Positions 33,307 to 42,600 of a stretch of DNA of 46,961 nt are shown piece by piece; within the stretch, counting starts at the first letter, position 1; the number at the start of each line of letters is the position of its first letter. Source of the stretch: CAYWKS01 sp964458935. Its GTDB lineage: Bacteria; Planctomycetota; Phycisphaerae; Phycisphaerales; Zrk34. The notes beneath the pieces were generated by a model. The model did not search any database. It was not told where the DNA came from and saw only the letters and a program-made list of their open reading frames with translations. The DNA lies in NCBI GenBank assembly GCA_964458935.1, contig CAYWKS010000025.1, positions 1 to 46,961 of the forward strand, given 5' to 3'. The position numbers were made by a program, and so were the translations under genes.

Positions 33307-33420
33307 GACGGGGCTCCTTGCAGCAGTCAGTCTATCGCCATTGGACGCCCCGGGCACGCGCAAGTTCCCGGGCCGGTGCCCCGCCGTGCGTGGCCCGGGG
33401 CCGACCCCGCGCCACGTCAC

Positions 33421-33447
33421 GAAAAACCCCGACACGGAGCCGGGGTC
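33421..33447 (-). terminator. Intrinsic terminator of the rpsB-tsf operon
   Basis: Read on the minus strand, ACCCCG-N9-CGGGGT (33446-33441 with 33431-33426) is followed by TTTTCG. The 6-bp stem and U-run lie about 37 nt after the tsf stop, a standard rho-independent terminator. Confidence 0.8.
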
Positions 33448-33483
33448 GATGCACGCGTCCGAGTTATGGGGCGCCGGGCGTAT

Positions 33484-34287
33484 TCAGGCGCCCACGGCGT
33501 AGCGGACGAAGCTGGAGATCTTCGCGCCGTCGGGCAGCAGATCGCCGACAGTGCTCTTGCCCTCCATGTCCTTGACGTACTGCTGGCCGAGCAGCGTGTT
33601 CTCGGCGACCCACTTGGCGTACTTGCCGACGGCGATCTTCTCGGCGATCTCCTCGGGCTTGCCGGACTGCATGGCCTCTTCCTTGGCCTCGGCCTTGGCC
33701 TGGTCGCGCTGGTCCTGGGGCAGGCCGTCCTCATCCACGGCGAGCGGCGTGGGCACGTGCGCGGCCACGTGCTGGCAGATGCCGGTCAGCGTCGCGTCGT
33801 CGACCGGGCCCTCGGCGGCGATCAGCACACCGAGCTTGCCGTTGTGGTGCACGTATGTGCCGACCTTTTCGCTGGTCAGCTTCGCGCCGCGCCGGTAGTT
33901 GATGTTCTCCTTGATCGTGATGCGCAGGTCGTCGACGATCTTGCTGATCGTCGCGTCCGCGGCGACCTCGCCGGTCGCCCCGGACGTCAGCGCGTGCTGG
34001 GCGATGACACCGGCGGCCTCGAGGAAGCTATCGTTGCGTGCGGCGAAGTCGGTTTCGCTGTTGAGTTCGACGATGGCGGCGGCGCCGTTATCGGCGGCGA
34101 CCGCGACCACGCCCTCAGCGGCGGCGCGGTCCGACCGCTCATCCATCTTGCCCTTGAGCTTCTTGCGGAGCAGCTCGACCGCGCCCTCCACGTCGCCGCC
34201 GCTCTCGTTCAGAGCCTCCTTGCATTCCATCATGCCCAGGCCGGTCCGCTGGCGAAGGGCTTGGACATCTTTGGCGCTGATGGCCAT
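33484..34287 (-). CDS. tsf: Translation elongation factor Ts
   Basis: 267 aa. ISAKDVQALRQRTGLGMMEC (3-22) with KEALNESGGDVEGAVELLRK is the N-terminal UBA-like domain and its TGxGMMxCKxAL signature, and ELNSETDFAARND is the conserved EF-Tu-contact motif. It catalyses GDP/GTP exchange on EF-Tu in the cytosol. ATG 34287 follows AAGGAG by 7 nt; the TTG two codons earlier is not used. The standard rpsB-tsf order is preserved, 137 bp after rpsB, and an intrinsic terminator follows. The gap holds a GCGGGC...GCCCGC hairpin (34319-34336) that could set the expression ratio of the two proteins. Confidence 0.97.
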   Translation of the reverse strand: MAISAKDVQALRQRTGLGMMECKEALNESGGDVEGAVELLRKKLKGKMDERSDRAAAEGVVAVAADNGAAAIVELNSETDFAARNDSFLEAAGVIAQHALTSGATGEVAADATISKIVDDLRITIKENINYRRGAKLTSEKVGTYVHHNGKLGVLIAAEGPVDDATLTGICQHVAAHVPTPLAVDEDGLPQDQRDQAKAEAKEEAMQSGKPEEIAEKIAVGKYAKWVAENTLLGQQYVKDMEGKSTVGDLLPDGAKISSFVRYAVGA

Positions 34288-34318
34288 CGTCAATCTCCTT
34301 GCATGTCGGATGTTGGAT

Positions 34319-34336
34319 GCGGGCCCGGCGGCCCGC
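34319..34336 (-). repeat. Hairpin in the rpsB-tsf spacer
   Basis: GCGGGC and GCCCGC (34319-34324 and 34331-34336) form a 6-bp GC stem with a 6-nt loop about 32 nt before the tsf start. There is no T-run, so it is more likely an attenuating or RNA-processing structure than a terminator. Confidence 0.4.
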
Positions 34337-34424
34337 AGGGCTGTCGCCTGTCTTGCGGTCGGTTGCGGTCACGGGCCCGGTGGCCCCCCGGCCCACGCCC
34401 GCCACGATGCATCCCCGTTGGCTT

Positions 34425-35426
34425 CTACTTCGTCGCTTGGGCGTTTTCCACTTGCTCGGACGGGGTCTGCACCTCGGTGTCCGGCGGGTTGGTCTGGGAC
34501 GCGTCGGCGGCCCGGTTGTTGTCGTCCGTGCCGGCGGCGTGGGCCTGGGCCTCATCGGCTGGCCCGGCGGTCGTGTCGGTCTGGCCGGCGGGCGTGTCGG
34601 TCGGCGTATCGGCGGACTGCTCGGCGGGGACGGCGGGTCGGGCCGGCTCATCGGCGCGGAACTGGGCGCGGCTGCTCCGCCGCGGGCCCCGGCCTTCGCC
34701 CTCGCCCTCGCCCTCGGTCCGCTCCTTCGCCCGGTCGACCTGGGCCCGGGCGGTCTTGCCCTCCTTCGCGCCGGCGGCCAGTTCCTTGACCACCAGGTCG
34801 ATCGCGCGCATCGCGTCGTCGTTGCCGGGGATCGGGATGTCGACCATCTCCGGGTCGCCGTCGGTGTCGAGCAGGCAGACGGTCGGGATGCCCAGCGTGC
34901 GGGCTTCGCGGAGAGCGTTCATCTCGCGTCGGACGTCGACGACGACCAGCGCGCCCGGCAGGTTGTGCAGGGTGCGGATGCCGCCGAGGTTGCGGCTGAT
35001 CTTCCGCCGCTCGCGGACGAGCTGGCTGGCCATCTTCTTCGAGTAGTTCTCCCACTCCTCGCTGTCCATGAGGGTCTCGAGTTCTTCGAGCCGCTTCAGG
35101 CGCGAGCGGATGGTGCGGAAGTTGGTGAGCATGCCGCCCAGCCACCGCTCGGTGACGTAGGGCATGCCGGCGTCGTCGCAGGCGGCCTCGATCGCCGGCC
35201 GCGCCTGACGCTTGGTCCCGACGAACAGGACCTCCTTGCCGTCGGCGACGGTGCGGGCGACGAACTTCTTGGCCAGCAGCAGGCCCTTGATCGTCTGCCG
35301 CACGTCGATGATGTGGATCCCGTTCTTCTTGCCGTAGATGTACGGCTGCATCTTGGGGTTCCACCCGGACGTACGATGTCCGTAGTGGATGCCCGCGTCG
35401 ATCAGACCTTTGACCAGCGATGCCAT
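34425..35426 (-). CDS. rpsB: 30S ribosomal protein S2 with acidic C-terminal extension
   Basis: 333 aa from ATG 35426 (MASLVKGLIDAGIHYGHRTS), versus roughly 230-260 aa in most bacteria. GWNPKMQPYIYGKKNGIHII, VLFVGTKRQA, ERWLGGMLTNF and PGNDDAMRAI are all S2 hallmarks. From about residue 225 an extension rich in Glu, Ala, Thr and Pro begins with a repeated EGEGEGEG stretch and runs to the end; it is predicted to be disordered. Such extensions occur in some planctomycetes. A GTG 18 nt upstream is in frame but not conserved. Transcribed from a good promoter at 35688-35716, leaving a ~250-nt leader where S2 autoregulation is plausible. Confidence 0.96.
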   Translation of the reverse strand: MASLVKGLIDAGIHYGHRTSGWNPKMQPYIYGKKNGIHIIDVRQTIKGLLLAKKFVARTVADGKEVLFVGTKRQARPAIEAACDDAGMPYVTERWLGGMLTNFRTIRSRLKRLEELETLMDSEEWENYSKKMASQLVRERRKISRNLGGIRTLHNLPGALVVVDVRREMNALREARTLGIPTVCLLDTDGDPEMVDIPIPGNDDAMRAIDLVVKELAAGAKEGKTARAQVDRAKERTEGEGEGEGRGPRRSSRAQFRADEPARPAVPAEQSADTPTDTPAGQTDTTAGPADEAQAHAAGTDDNNRAADASQTNPPDTEVQTPSEQVENAQATK

Positions 35427-35680
35427 AGGCTTGTGACTCTCCACCGCAAAAACGGTTCAGCGACACCGGCGAACCGACCGATCGGCTCATGCCCGCCATG
35501 CGTGTTCGCACGCCGGGCAGGTCCGTCCGCACCAGGGCGCTTGGTTCAACAAAATACGCTTCCCGTGCCGCTCGGGGCCTCCGCTCCGAGCCGACTCGAA
35601 AAGCATCATCCAGGAGAACCTCCCCAGCCTCGCCGATGACCACCATGGCGGGGCCGGTCCGGTCGCCGATCCTGACCGGA
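35427..35680 (-). promoter_or_regulatory. Long 5' leader of rpsB, possible autoregulatory RNA
   Basis: Between the predicted start of transcription (~35680) and ATG 35426 there are about 254 nt with no convincing gene. An open frame passes through but has no ribosome site and no recognisable family. The start of the leader lies at a gene-free boundary with purU. In many bacteria the rpsB leader folds into an S2-binding structure; that role is inferred from position only. Confidence 0.45.
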
Positions 35681-35687
35681 ATCCCCA

Positions 35688-35716
35688 AGTATAACTTCTT
35701 GTGCGGCGGGGCTCAA
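35688..35716 (-). promoter_or_regulatory. Sigma70-type promoter of rpsB-tsf
   Basis: On the minus strand TTGAGC (35716-35711) and TATACT (35693-35688) are exactly 17 nt apart. TATACT matches the -10 consensus at five of six bases. This is the best promoter seen in the window and it points at rpsB. Confidence 0.65.
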
Positions 35717-35756
35717 CCCACAAAAAATGCGGATCGGCGCCCCGACCCCGACCGCC

Positions 35757-35768
35757 GCCTGTTACACT
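35757..35768 (+). promoter_or_regulatory. Possible extended -10 element of purU
   Basis: CTGTTACACT places TACACT at 35763-35768 with a TG just upstream. No good -35 box is present (CCCCGA at the 17-nt distance), so this would depend on the extended -10. The region is shared with the divergent rpsB promoter. Confidence 0.3.
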
Positions 35769-35816
35769 CTCGCGCCCGGCCGCCGAGCGCCGCCGCACAC
35801 CCCCGGAGACCGGACC

Positions 35817-36695
<879 letters not shown>

Positions 36696-36850
36696 TCCGC
36701 GCCGCGGCCAAGCCGCGACCCGGTCGACCGCGCGAAGTTTTTCGTGCAATACGCCCGCCGCTCGTGCGTTGATCCGGCGACACGCGAAACGCCGGCCGGT
36801 CGCTCTCGCGTCAACGTGACCTCAAACCCCAATGCACGATTGTCCTGTAT

Positions 36851-36867
36851 GAGGAGTCTGTACTCAT
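36851..36867 (+). promoter_or_regulatory. Hairpin over the ribosome site of the 36866 gene
   Basis: GAGGAG (36851-36856) is the likely ribosome-binding site for ATG 36866. GAGT (36854-36857) pairs with ACTC (36862-36865), and alternatively ATGAG (36849-36853) with CTCAT (36863-36867). Either fold would hide the ribosome site or start codon, a possible small translational switch. Confidence 0.35.
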
Positions 36868-37345
36868 GAACGCTTATCGTCCGCTTATCGTGTGCCTGCT
36901 GGGCACGTTCGCGCTGGCCCTGTCCCATGTGACGGCGTACGCGCAATCCGAGCCGCCGACGGCCGACCCCGCCGCGATCGCCGAGCGGTGCGTGACGCTG
37001 ATCACCGACCGCGCCGATCGGGCCGTGGCGCACCTCGGCGACCACGCGACGCGCACGGTCGCGAAGATCGACGAGCTGGTCGAGGCCGGTCAGCCCCGCA
37101 AGGCCGTCGCGCTCGCCCGCCGGGCGGCCAAGCACATCAACCGCGACGCGGCCCGAGCCGCCAAGTCGATCGTGACCCCGACCCATCGTTGTGTGCACGT
37201 GCTTCGTGCGATGGGCGAGGTCGAACTCGCTGAGGAGGTGGCGGCCGCCGGCCGCGAGCAGGTCAACCGCGTCAACGACGCCCGCAGTCGGGCCATCGAT
37301 GCGATCAAGCAGGCCCTGCCCAACGACGCCGGTGACGTGGAATAG
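36866..37345 (+). CDS. Small secreted helical protein of unknown function
   Basis: 159 aa. Residues 1-26 are a Sec signal peptide (NAYRPLIVCLLGTFALALS, cleaved after AYA). The remaining ~130 residues are strongly helical and Ala/Arg-rich, with spaced AVAHLGDHATRTVAKIDELV, AVALARRAAKHINRDAARAA and CVHVLRAMGEVELAEEVAAA segments that look like short coiled or TPR-like helices. One cysteine lies near residue 42 and another in CVHVL. GAGGAG at about 9 nt supports ATG 36866. No family recognised; probably periplasmic. It follows purU on the same strand but 170 bp away, so it is not obviously in the same operon. Confidence 0.7.
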   Translation: MNAYRPLIVCLLGTFALALSHVTAYAQSEPPTADPAAIAERCVTLITDRADRAVAHLGDHATRTVAKIDELVEAGQPRKAVALARRAAKHINRDAARAAKSIVTPTHRCVHVLRAMGEVELAEEVAAAGREQVNRVNDARSRAIDAIKQALPNDAGDVE

Positions 37346-37661
37346 CCCGCTAAGACGGCAACGGCCACCATGCAACCAGCGCACAGGTCACCGCTTGTCG
37401 GGCGGCCTGTGCGTTGGCTGCTTCGCTGATCCTGGTGCACGAACGGCGATCAACAGAATCGGGTCCAAAAATGTTTACAAAAGATTTGCCAATGCGGATG
37501 CCGTGATGCATATTCATAGCAATGGGTTGCCATCCCCAGCAGCCCAGACCCTTTCCGGACCCATGGAAGCGAGCGAGAGCGGCAGGCAACTGCGATGCGT
37601 CGATGCCGCAGGGCCGGCGTGAACACCCGTCGATTGGCCCAATCAGGGCAGGAGGCCGACC
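37346..37661 (+). other. Gene-free stretch with a promoter
   Basis: 316 bp between two small secreted-protein genes. No conserved coding region seen. It holds the candidate promoter at 37486-37514 and a ~140-nt leader of the next gene. A 20-codon ATG frame in the leader has no ribosome site and is not supported. Confidence 0.4.
37486..37514 (+). promoter_or_regulatory. Candidate promoter of the PEP-CTERM-like mini-gene
   Basis: TTGCCA (37486-37491, five of six consensus bases) and CATATT (37509-37514) are 17 nt apart in a locally AT-rich stretch. Transcription would begin near 37521, giving a ~140-nt leader. Confidence 0.45.
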
Positions 37662-37832
37662 ATGGCTCGTCATCTGACCGCAATTCTGGCCGCGTGCGTG
37701 GCGCTTGCCGCCGCACCGGCGCTGGCCGCCGCAGCCGGCGGCGGCGCACTCGCCGTCACCGCCATGCCTCAGCCGGTGGTCGCCGTCATGCTGGCCGCGG
37801 CCGGGGCCGCCATCCTGCGGCGTCACCGCTGA
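37662..37832 (+). CDS. 56-aa protein: signal peptide plus PEP-CTERM-like sorting tail
   Basis: A 56-codon frame with CAGGAGG 7-13 nt upstream of ATG 37662. The first ~24 residues are a clean Sec signal peptide (basic MARHL, hydrophobic core, cleavage at ALA). After a short Gly/Ala stretch the C-terminus is MPQPVVAVMLAAAGAAILRR followed by HR: a Pro-x-Pro motif, one hydrophobic helix and a basic end, the architecture of PEP-CTERM (VPEP...RRR) exosortase signals with Gln in place of Glu. Almost nothing would remain after both cuts. It may be a minimal sorted peptide, a remnant, or simply a small membrane protein. No exosortase gene is in the window. Confidence 0.6.
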   Translation: MARHLTAILAACVALAAAPALAAAAGGGALAVTAMPQPVVAVMLAAAGAAILRRHR

Positions 37833-38348
37833 CCCGCCGACTGCGCCTCATGCCCCTCACCCAGCCCGCCGGAGTCGCTGCGCGAACCGCGCTCATCGGC
37901 GTCTGCAGCGCACACAAAAACCGCCTGCGCGGCCTGTTTCGGGGTGAACGTAGGGAAACTTTACGCTGACCGGCAGCCGCTTCCTGTTTCGACTCGGGGC
38001 ACTCTCTCTACGACTACATTTGCCTTTTCGTCCCGACGAGCGGTCTGCAGGGTCGTGTGCGCGATGGGTTGGTGTCTTCACCACACGGCCGGACACAGGC
38101 GGTCTATTGACTTGTCACATATTCAAGATATCACCCGGCGCACCGGTCGGCCACAGAATTCCGATAACCTGAACGAAATGTCGTTGCGGCATGTCCTGTA
38201 GGCTATCGCATATCGCAGGGCGCCCCGCGAGGATGCGACGCTGCGAACGCGTGGGAGGGTCTGCAATTCACATTGATCCGCTGCTTGTCCGATTAGACGC
38301 TACAGCACGCGATTGGGCCGCGTGAGGTGCCACGGAGATGGGTAATCG
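37833..38348 (+). other. Gene-free stretch before the HDOD gene
   Basis: 516 bp with lower GC than its surroundings. An 85-codon frame (37944-38201) has no ribosome site and no family resemblance. CCTGTTTCG occurs twice about 50 nt apart. A promoter candidate is at 38107-38134. I see no tRNA, riboswitch or repeat family. Confidence 0.4.
38107..38134 (+). promoter_or_regulatory. Candidate promoter of the EAL/HDOD gene
   Basis: TTGACT (38107-38112) and TATCAC (38129-38134) are 16 nt apart. The -35 box is good and the -10 box moderate. It would leave a ~210-nt leader before ATG 38349. Confidence 0.38.
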
Positions 38349-39569
38349 ATGCCGACAAGCATACTTCCGGGGGCGACGCTGGTTGCCCGGATTCCGGTCC
38401 TGGACCTGAAGGGCGCGCTTTTTGGTTACCGGGTGGATCCGGTCACTGGCGAGCGAGACGAGCGTCAGTCGGTGACGGCGGGCGCGGCGTCGGCGGTGCA
38501 GGCCGTGCGCGCCCACGGCTTCGACGCACTCAGCGGCGGCAAGCTGCTGTTCCTGCCGGTAGCGGCCGAGCAGTTGGCGGGTTTGGCCGACGAGCCGTTC
38601 CCCGCCGACCGCACGGTCCTGGAACTGGCGGCCGAGGCGTGGGCCGAGCAGATCACGCCCGTCGACATCGCGCCGCTGATTGCGAGTGGCTACCGGTTCA
38701 GCGTGACCGACCCCGTCGTGGCCGGCGAAGGCTCGCGATGGAGCAAGGGTCTGAGCTTCGCGTCGTTCGACAGCATGGACCCTGATGCGCTGGCCGAGAT
38801 GCAGATCGCCAAGGATACCTCGCCGCGCGTCCGCTGCATCGCTCGCGGGGTCAACGAGCTGTGGCAGGTTGTCGAGTCTCGCAACAGCCGCGCCGATCTT
38901 GTGCAGGGTTACCACTTCCTCAAGCCCCCGGCGCGGCGTGCGTGCGTATCGCTGCCGGTCGTTCGCTGCAACCAGCTCCAGCTCATCGCTGAGCTGGCCT
39001 GCACCGACGCAGAGTTGGCCGACGTGGCGGCGATCGTGCGGCGCGATCCGTCGCTGAGCCTGCAACTGGTCAAGCGGGTCAATTCCGCCGGGTTCGCCAT
39101 CCGCCACGAGGTCCAGTCGCTGGACCACGCGGTGCGGCTGATCGGTCTGACGCCGCTGCGGCGGTGGGCGCTCCGCGAGGTCTTCGCCCAGGCCTGCGTC
39201 CACAAGCCCACCGAACTGGTCCGCACCTGCTTCGTCCGCGCCGCGTTCTGCGAGGCCGTCGCGGCACGCTGGCCCGGCGAGTGTCGGCCGTTTGACGGGT
39301 TTCTGGCCGGCCTGCTCTCGGCGGTCGAGTCGGCCTTCGACTGCACCGTCGAGCAGGTGCTCGACCACATCGAGCTGCCCGATGCGGTGGGGCTCGCCAT
39401 CGGCCGTTACGCCGGGTTGGTCGGGTTGATGCTGCTGCTCGCCCTCGCCATCGAAGCCGACGACTGGACCGACATCACCGAGTACACCGAGGCGTTGGGC
39501 CTGGGCATCGACGACGTCGCGGCGGCCCAGGCGGCCGCCCTCCAGGTCGCCCGCGAGATGGACGGCTGA
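38349..39569 (+). CDS. Degenerate-EAL and HDOD signalling protein (YuxH-like)
   Basis: 406 aa. Residues ~10-195 follow the outline of an EAL domain: ARIPVLDLKGALFGYRV at the start and LVQGYHFLKPP at the end. The catalytic acids are gone, and the usual DDF is SVTDP (118-122), so no c-di-GMP phosphodiesterase activity is expected. Residues ~200-390 are an HDOD domain (SLPVVRCNQLQLIAELACTD, IVRRDPSLSLQLVKRVNSAG, SLDHAVRLIGLTPLRRWA). This EAL-HDOD order defines the YuxH/CdgJ group, which affects motility and surface behaviour in other bacteria. GGAG at ~10 nt supports ATG 38349. It may link surface-polysaccharide state to signalling, but that is inference. Confidence 0.83.
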   Translation: MPTSILPGATLVARIPVLDLKGALFGYRVDPVTGERDERQSVTAGAASAVQAVRAHGFDALSGGKLLFLPVAAEQLAGLADEPFPADRTVLELAAEAWAEQITPVDIAPLIASGYRFSVTDPVVAGEGSRWSKGLSFASFDSMDPDALAEMQIAKDTSPRVRCIARGVNELWQVVESRNSRADLVQGYHFLKPPARRACVSLPVVRCNQLQLIAELACTDAELADVAAIVRRDPSLSLQLVKRVNSAGFAIRHEVQSLDHAVRLIGLTPLRRWALREVFAQACVHKPTELVRTCFVRAAFCEAVAARWPGECRPFDGFLAGLLSAVESAFDCTVEQVLDHIELPDAVGLAIGRYAGLVGLMLLLALAIEADDWTDITEYTEALGLGIDDVAAAQAAALQVAREMDG

Positions 39570-39681
39570 ACCACGCCCGTCGATCCCAAACTACCGCACC
39601 AGCCCCGGACGAGCCGCGACGCCCCGCCGTTGCCCGGCGATGACGCGGCATGGCTCGGTCCCCCGCGGCGGCGAGCGCGAT

Positions 39682-42600
39682 TCATGCGAGCGTCACCGTC
39701 AGCGTCTGCCCGGTCTCAAGCACGAGCGGCCGGTCGAAATCCACGCGGGCCTCGCCCTCGCGTACCCGGGCGGCGGCTTCGATGGGCCGGCCGTCGACTT
39801 CCGCGTGGACGGCCGCGCCGGTGATGCCCCCCAGGCAGCGCAGGCCGAACGTCTTCACCGTGACGCGGCCCCATCGCGGGGTGATGGAAGCGAGCTGATG
39901 ATCGCCGCGGCGCTGCTGCGCGAAGCTGCCCCAGCCGGTCGCACAAGTGAACGCGGCCTTGAAGTCATCGGGCGTCAGGCGCGGGGCGAACTCGATGTGG
40001 CCCGACGGGCCGTGGCAGTTGAACCCGCAGACCGCCTGGTACACGCCATAGCTCGCCATCGCGCGCGCGTAGTGATCGGAACATTCGATCTCGTTGTAGG
40101 GGTTGCGCAGCCGCGCATCGTAACGGTCGTGGATCGCGCGGGCGATGGCAAGGCCATGCTGCAGGAGGTCCGGTTGGTCGTGGCCTTCCCAGACCATGTG
40201 TGCCGCGGCCTGGTATTCGAATCCGGTCATGCACTCGTTGAAGTACTGGTACTGCCAGTGCTTCTTCTTGACCGGGTCGACCTGCTCGCGCGGCCAGGAG
40301 CACATGATCAGGCCCGCGTCGCCGGCCTTCGCATACCACCGGCCTCGCGTGAAGTGCTCTCGGAACGGGCCCACGTCCGGCACGAAGTTGTACTTCCACA
40401 GCGACCGCAGCGCGGTCAGTTGCTTCTCGCGATCGAACAGCCGGCCGAGGTTCGTCCAGTGCGACCACGTCTGGCCGAAGACCTGGTCGATGTAGCAGCC
40501 CTTGCCCGCGGCGATCTCGTCGGCGTGATTCGGGTCCTCGATCTGGTAGAAATACTCGCCGTTGTAGAGCTTGAGGATGTTCGTTCCGCCGGCGTCGGCG
40601 ACGGCCTTGCATCGGTCGGCGAATTCATCGTCGGCCATCTCGCGGGCCATCCGTTCGCCGGCGCGCATCGCCGCGATGTACAGCGAGCTGGTGAAGCTGA
40701 TTTGCCCGTGCCACGCTGCGTCGAGCGTGTTGTGCTGGGCGCCGTCGAGGATGCCGTCGCGATCCGGGTCGTGCGCCAGCATGAACTCGATGGCCATCCT
40801 GACCTTCGGCCAGAGCTCGCGCAGCAGCGCATCATCGGCCGACATCTGGTGGTCGCGATAGATGCCGAGGATGCGCCCGCATTGGCCGTCGACCGCGGTG
40901 CGGTTGCCGGCGCCGCGCATCGTCCGAAAGCTGATCCCGCCGTCGTCGTTCATGCCGATGCCGAAGTCCACGCGGCGGCGGAGGTTGCGCTCGACCTCCG
41001 GGAACAGTCGACCCGGCGCCTGCGCGTAATGCCAGACGTGCGTGCACGTGCCGGGGCAGCAGTTCACGCCCTCCCACCCATAGAACCGCCCGTCCTCGAA
41101 CAGGTAACACACCGTCGTCGCCAGCGTGGAGGTGTTGGCCATCGCCCGATCCAACAGCCAGTACGGCAGCGTCGAGTCGTACCACGTCTCGACCCAGCGA
41201 TGGGTCTGTTCGTAGAGCGAATCGATGCTCGCCGCGACGTGCGCGGCGGCCGCCGCGGCGTCCTCGAAACGCCCCGTGTAATGCCGGCCCACCCGACCGA
41301 CCTTATCCAGCTCGAGGTTGGGGAAGTGCCACGCCACGACAAACGCGACGGTCTTCGCCTGGCCCGGTTGGAGGCTGACCGTCTTGCCCAGCGCGCCGAT
41401 CAAGGGTCGACCGTGCGGCCCGGTCATGGTGTCCGCTTCGCCGCCAGCGAACACGTCATCGCGACCCGCCGAGGCATTCGCCGCGTCCGCCCCGCCGACC
41501 GCGGCCACCGCGAAGGTGCCGTGGTCGTGCCGCCGGTCGACCGGATCGCTCTTGGGCGGCGTGTTGGTGAATACGATCTGATCCACGCCGATGTTGCCCC
41601 ACCCGCCACGGGCGGTGTCGACGATCATCAGCCGCGCCTCGCGGCCGCGCAGGTCGTCCACGCGCATGAACGCCTGGTGCATCTTGTTGCTGTCGCGGCC
41701 GGTCTCCGAGCGGGCCACCTTGCCATCGACCCACAGCAGCACCGTCGTTTCCTCCGGCGCCCGGGCCAGCGCCTTGGCGTCGGCCAGCACGGCCAGCGTG
41801 TTCTCATCGTGGTGGGGCTTGTTCCCGCCGCCGATGCGAAAGCGGATGTAGTTTCGGTCGATCTTGAACGGCCCGCTGAGCAGCGTGCCCACCGCGCCGT
41901 CCTTCGCATCGACGTCATCGCCCGGCGCCTGCGCGTGCGAGTTCACCACCCGCCGACCGACCGCGTTCAAGGCGCCCTGGTAGTCCGGCACGTCGGCGAT
42001 CGCCATCGGCCCCTCGCCAAACGCCTCGCCGGTCACGGTCCACCCGGCGTAGTCGGCCTTCTCAAAGTCCTCGAAGACCCTGTCCGGCTCGCTCGACGCA
42101 TCGGCCTGCGGCGACTCGGCCGAGCACGCCAGCACCGTCACGTCCTCGCCATGCCGCACCGTGTTGCGCCGCGTCACGTCGCCTGTGTACAGGCACACGG
42201 GATTGTCGACCCATGCGCCGATCGCCGCCTCCACCGCCTGGTCCGACGTGTTGGTCAGCGTGTAGCGCATCACCGTCGCCGGGTAGGTCGAGTTGTCCAG
42301 GTCCAGCGGGATCGTCGGGCTGAACGCTTCGAGCTTCACGCCCACGGCGCACGCCGGGTCCTCGTACGTCACCAGCCCCATCGGGTAGCGGCCGTCAAAC
42401 ATCACGTTCGCGAAACCCTCGCGATCGAGCGAGCGGGTGTCGGTGGCGTCGCCGGTCGTGACGCGCAACTTGAACCCCTGATCGAAGGGTTGCAGTGGCT
42501 TGAATGGTTCAAGATAGGTCTCGCCATTGGCGCCGCGGCCCATGAAGCCGCGACTGTAGCTCTTGTTGAACACGTCCCACATCCACAGCCGGCCGTCGCC

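Noticed and set aside
34648..35688. 346-codon minus-strand frame running from the rpsB leader into rpsB
   Set aside because: It starts at a TTG inside the -10 box of the rpsB promoter, has no ribosome site, and continues out of frame through rpsB.
37915..37935. CCGC/GCGG hairpin with A/T-run as a minus-strand terminator
   Set aside because: The stem is only 4 bp and no minus-strand gene ends there.
37944..38201. 85-codon plus-strand frame before the HDOD gene
   Set aside because: No ribosome site, no motif, and it contains the promoter-like boxes at 38107-38134.
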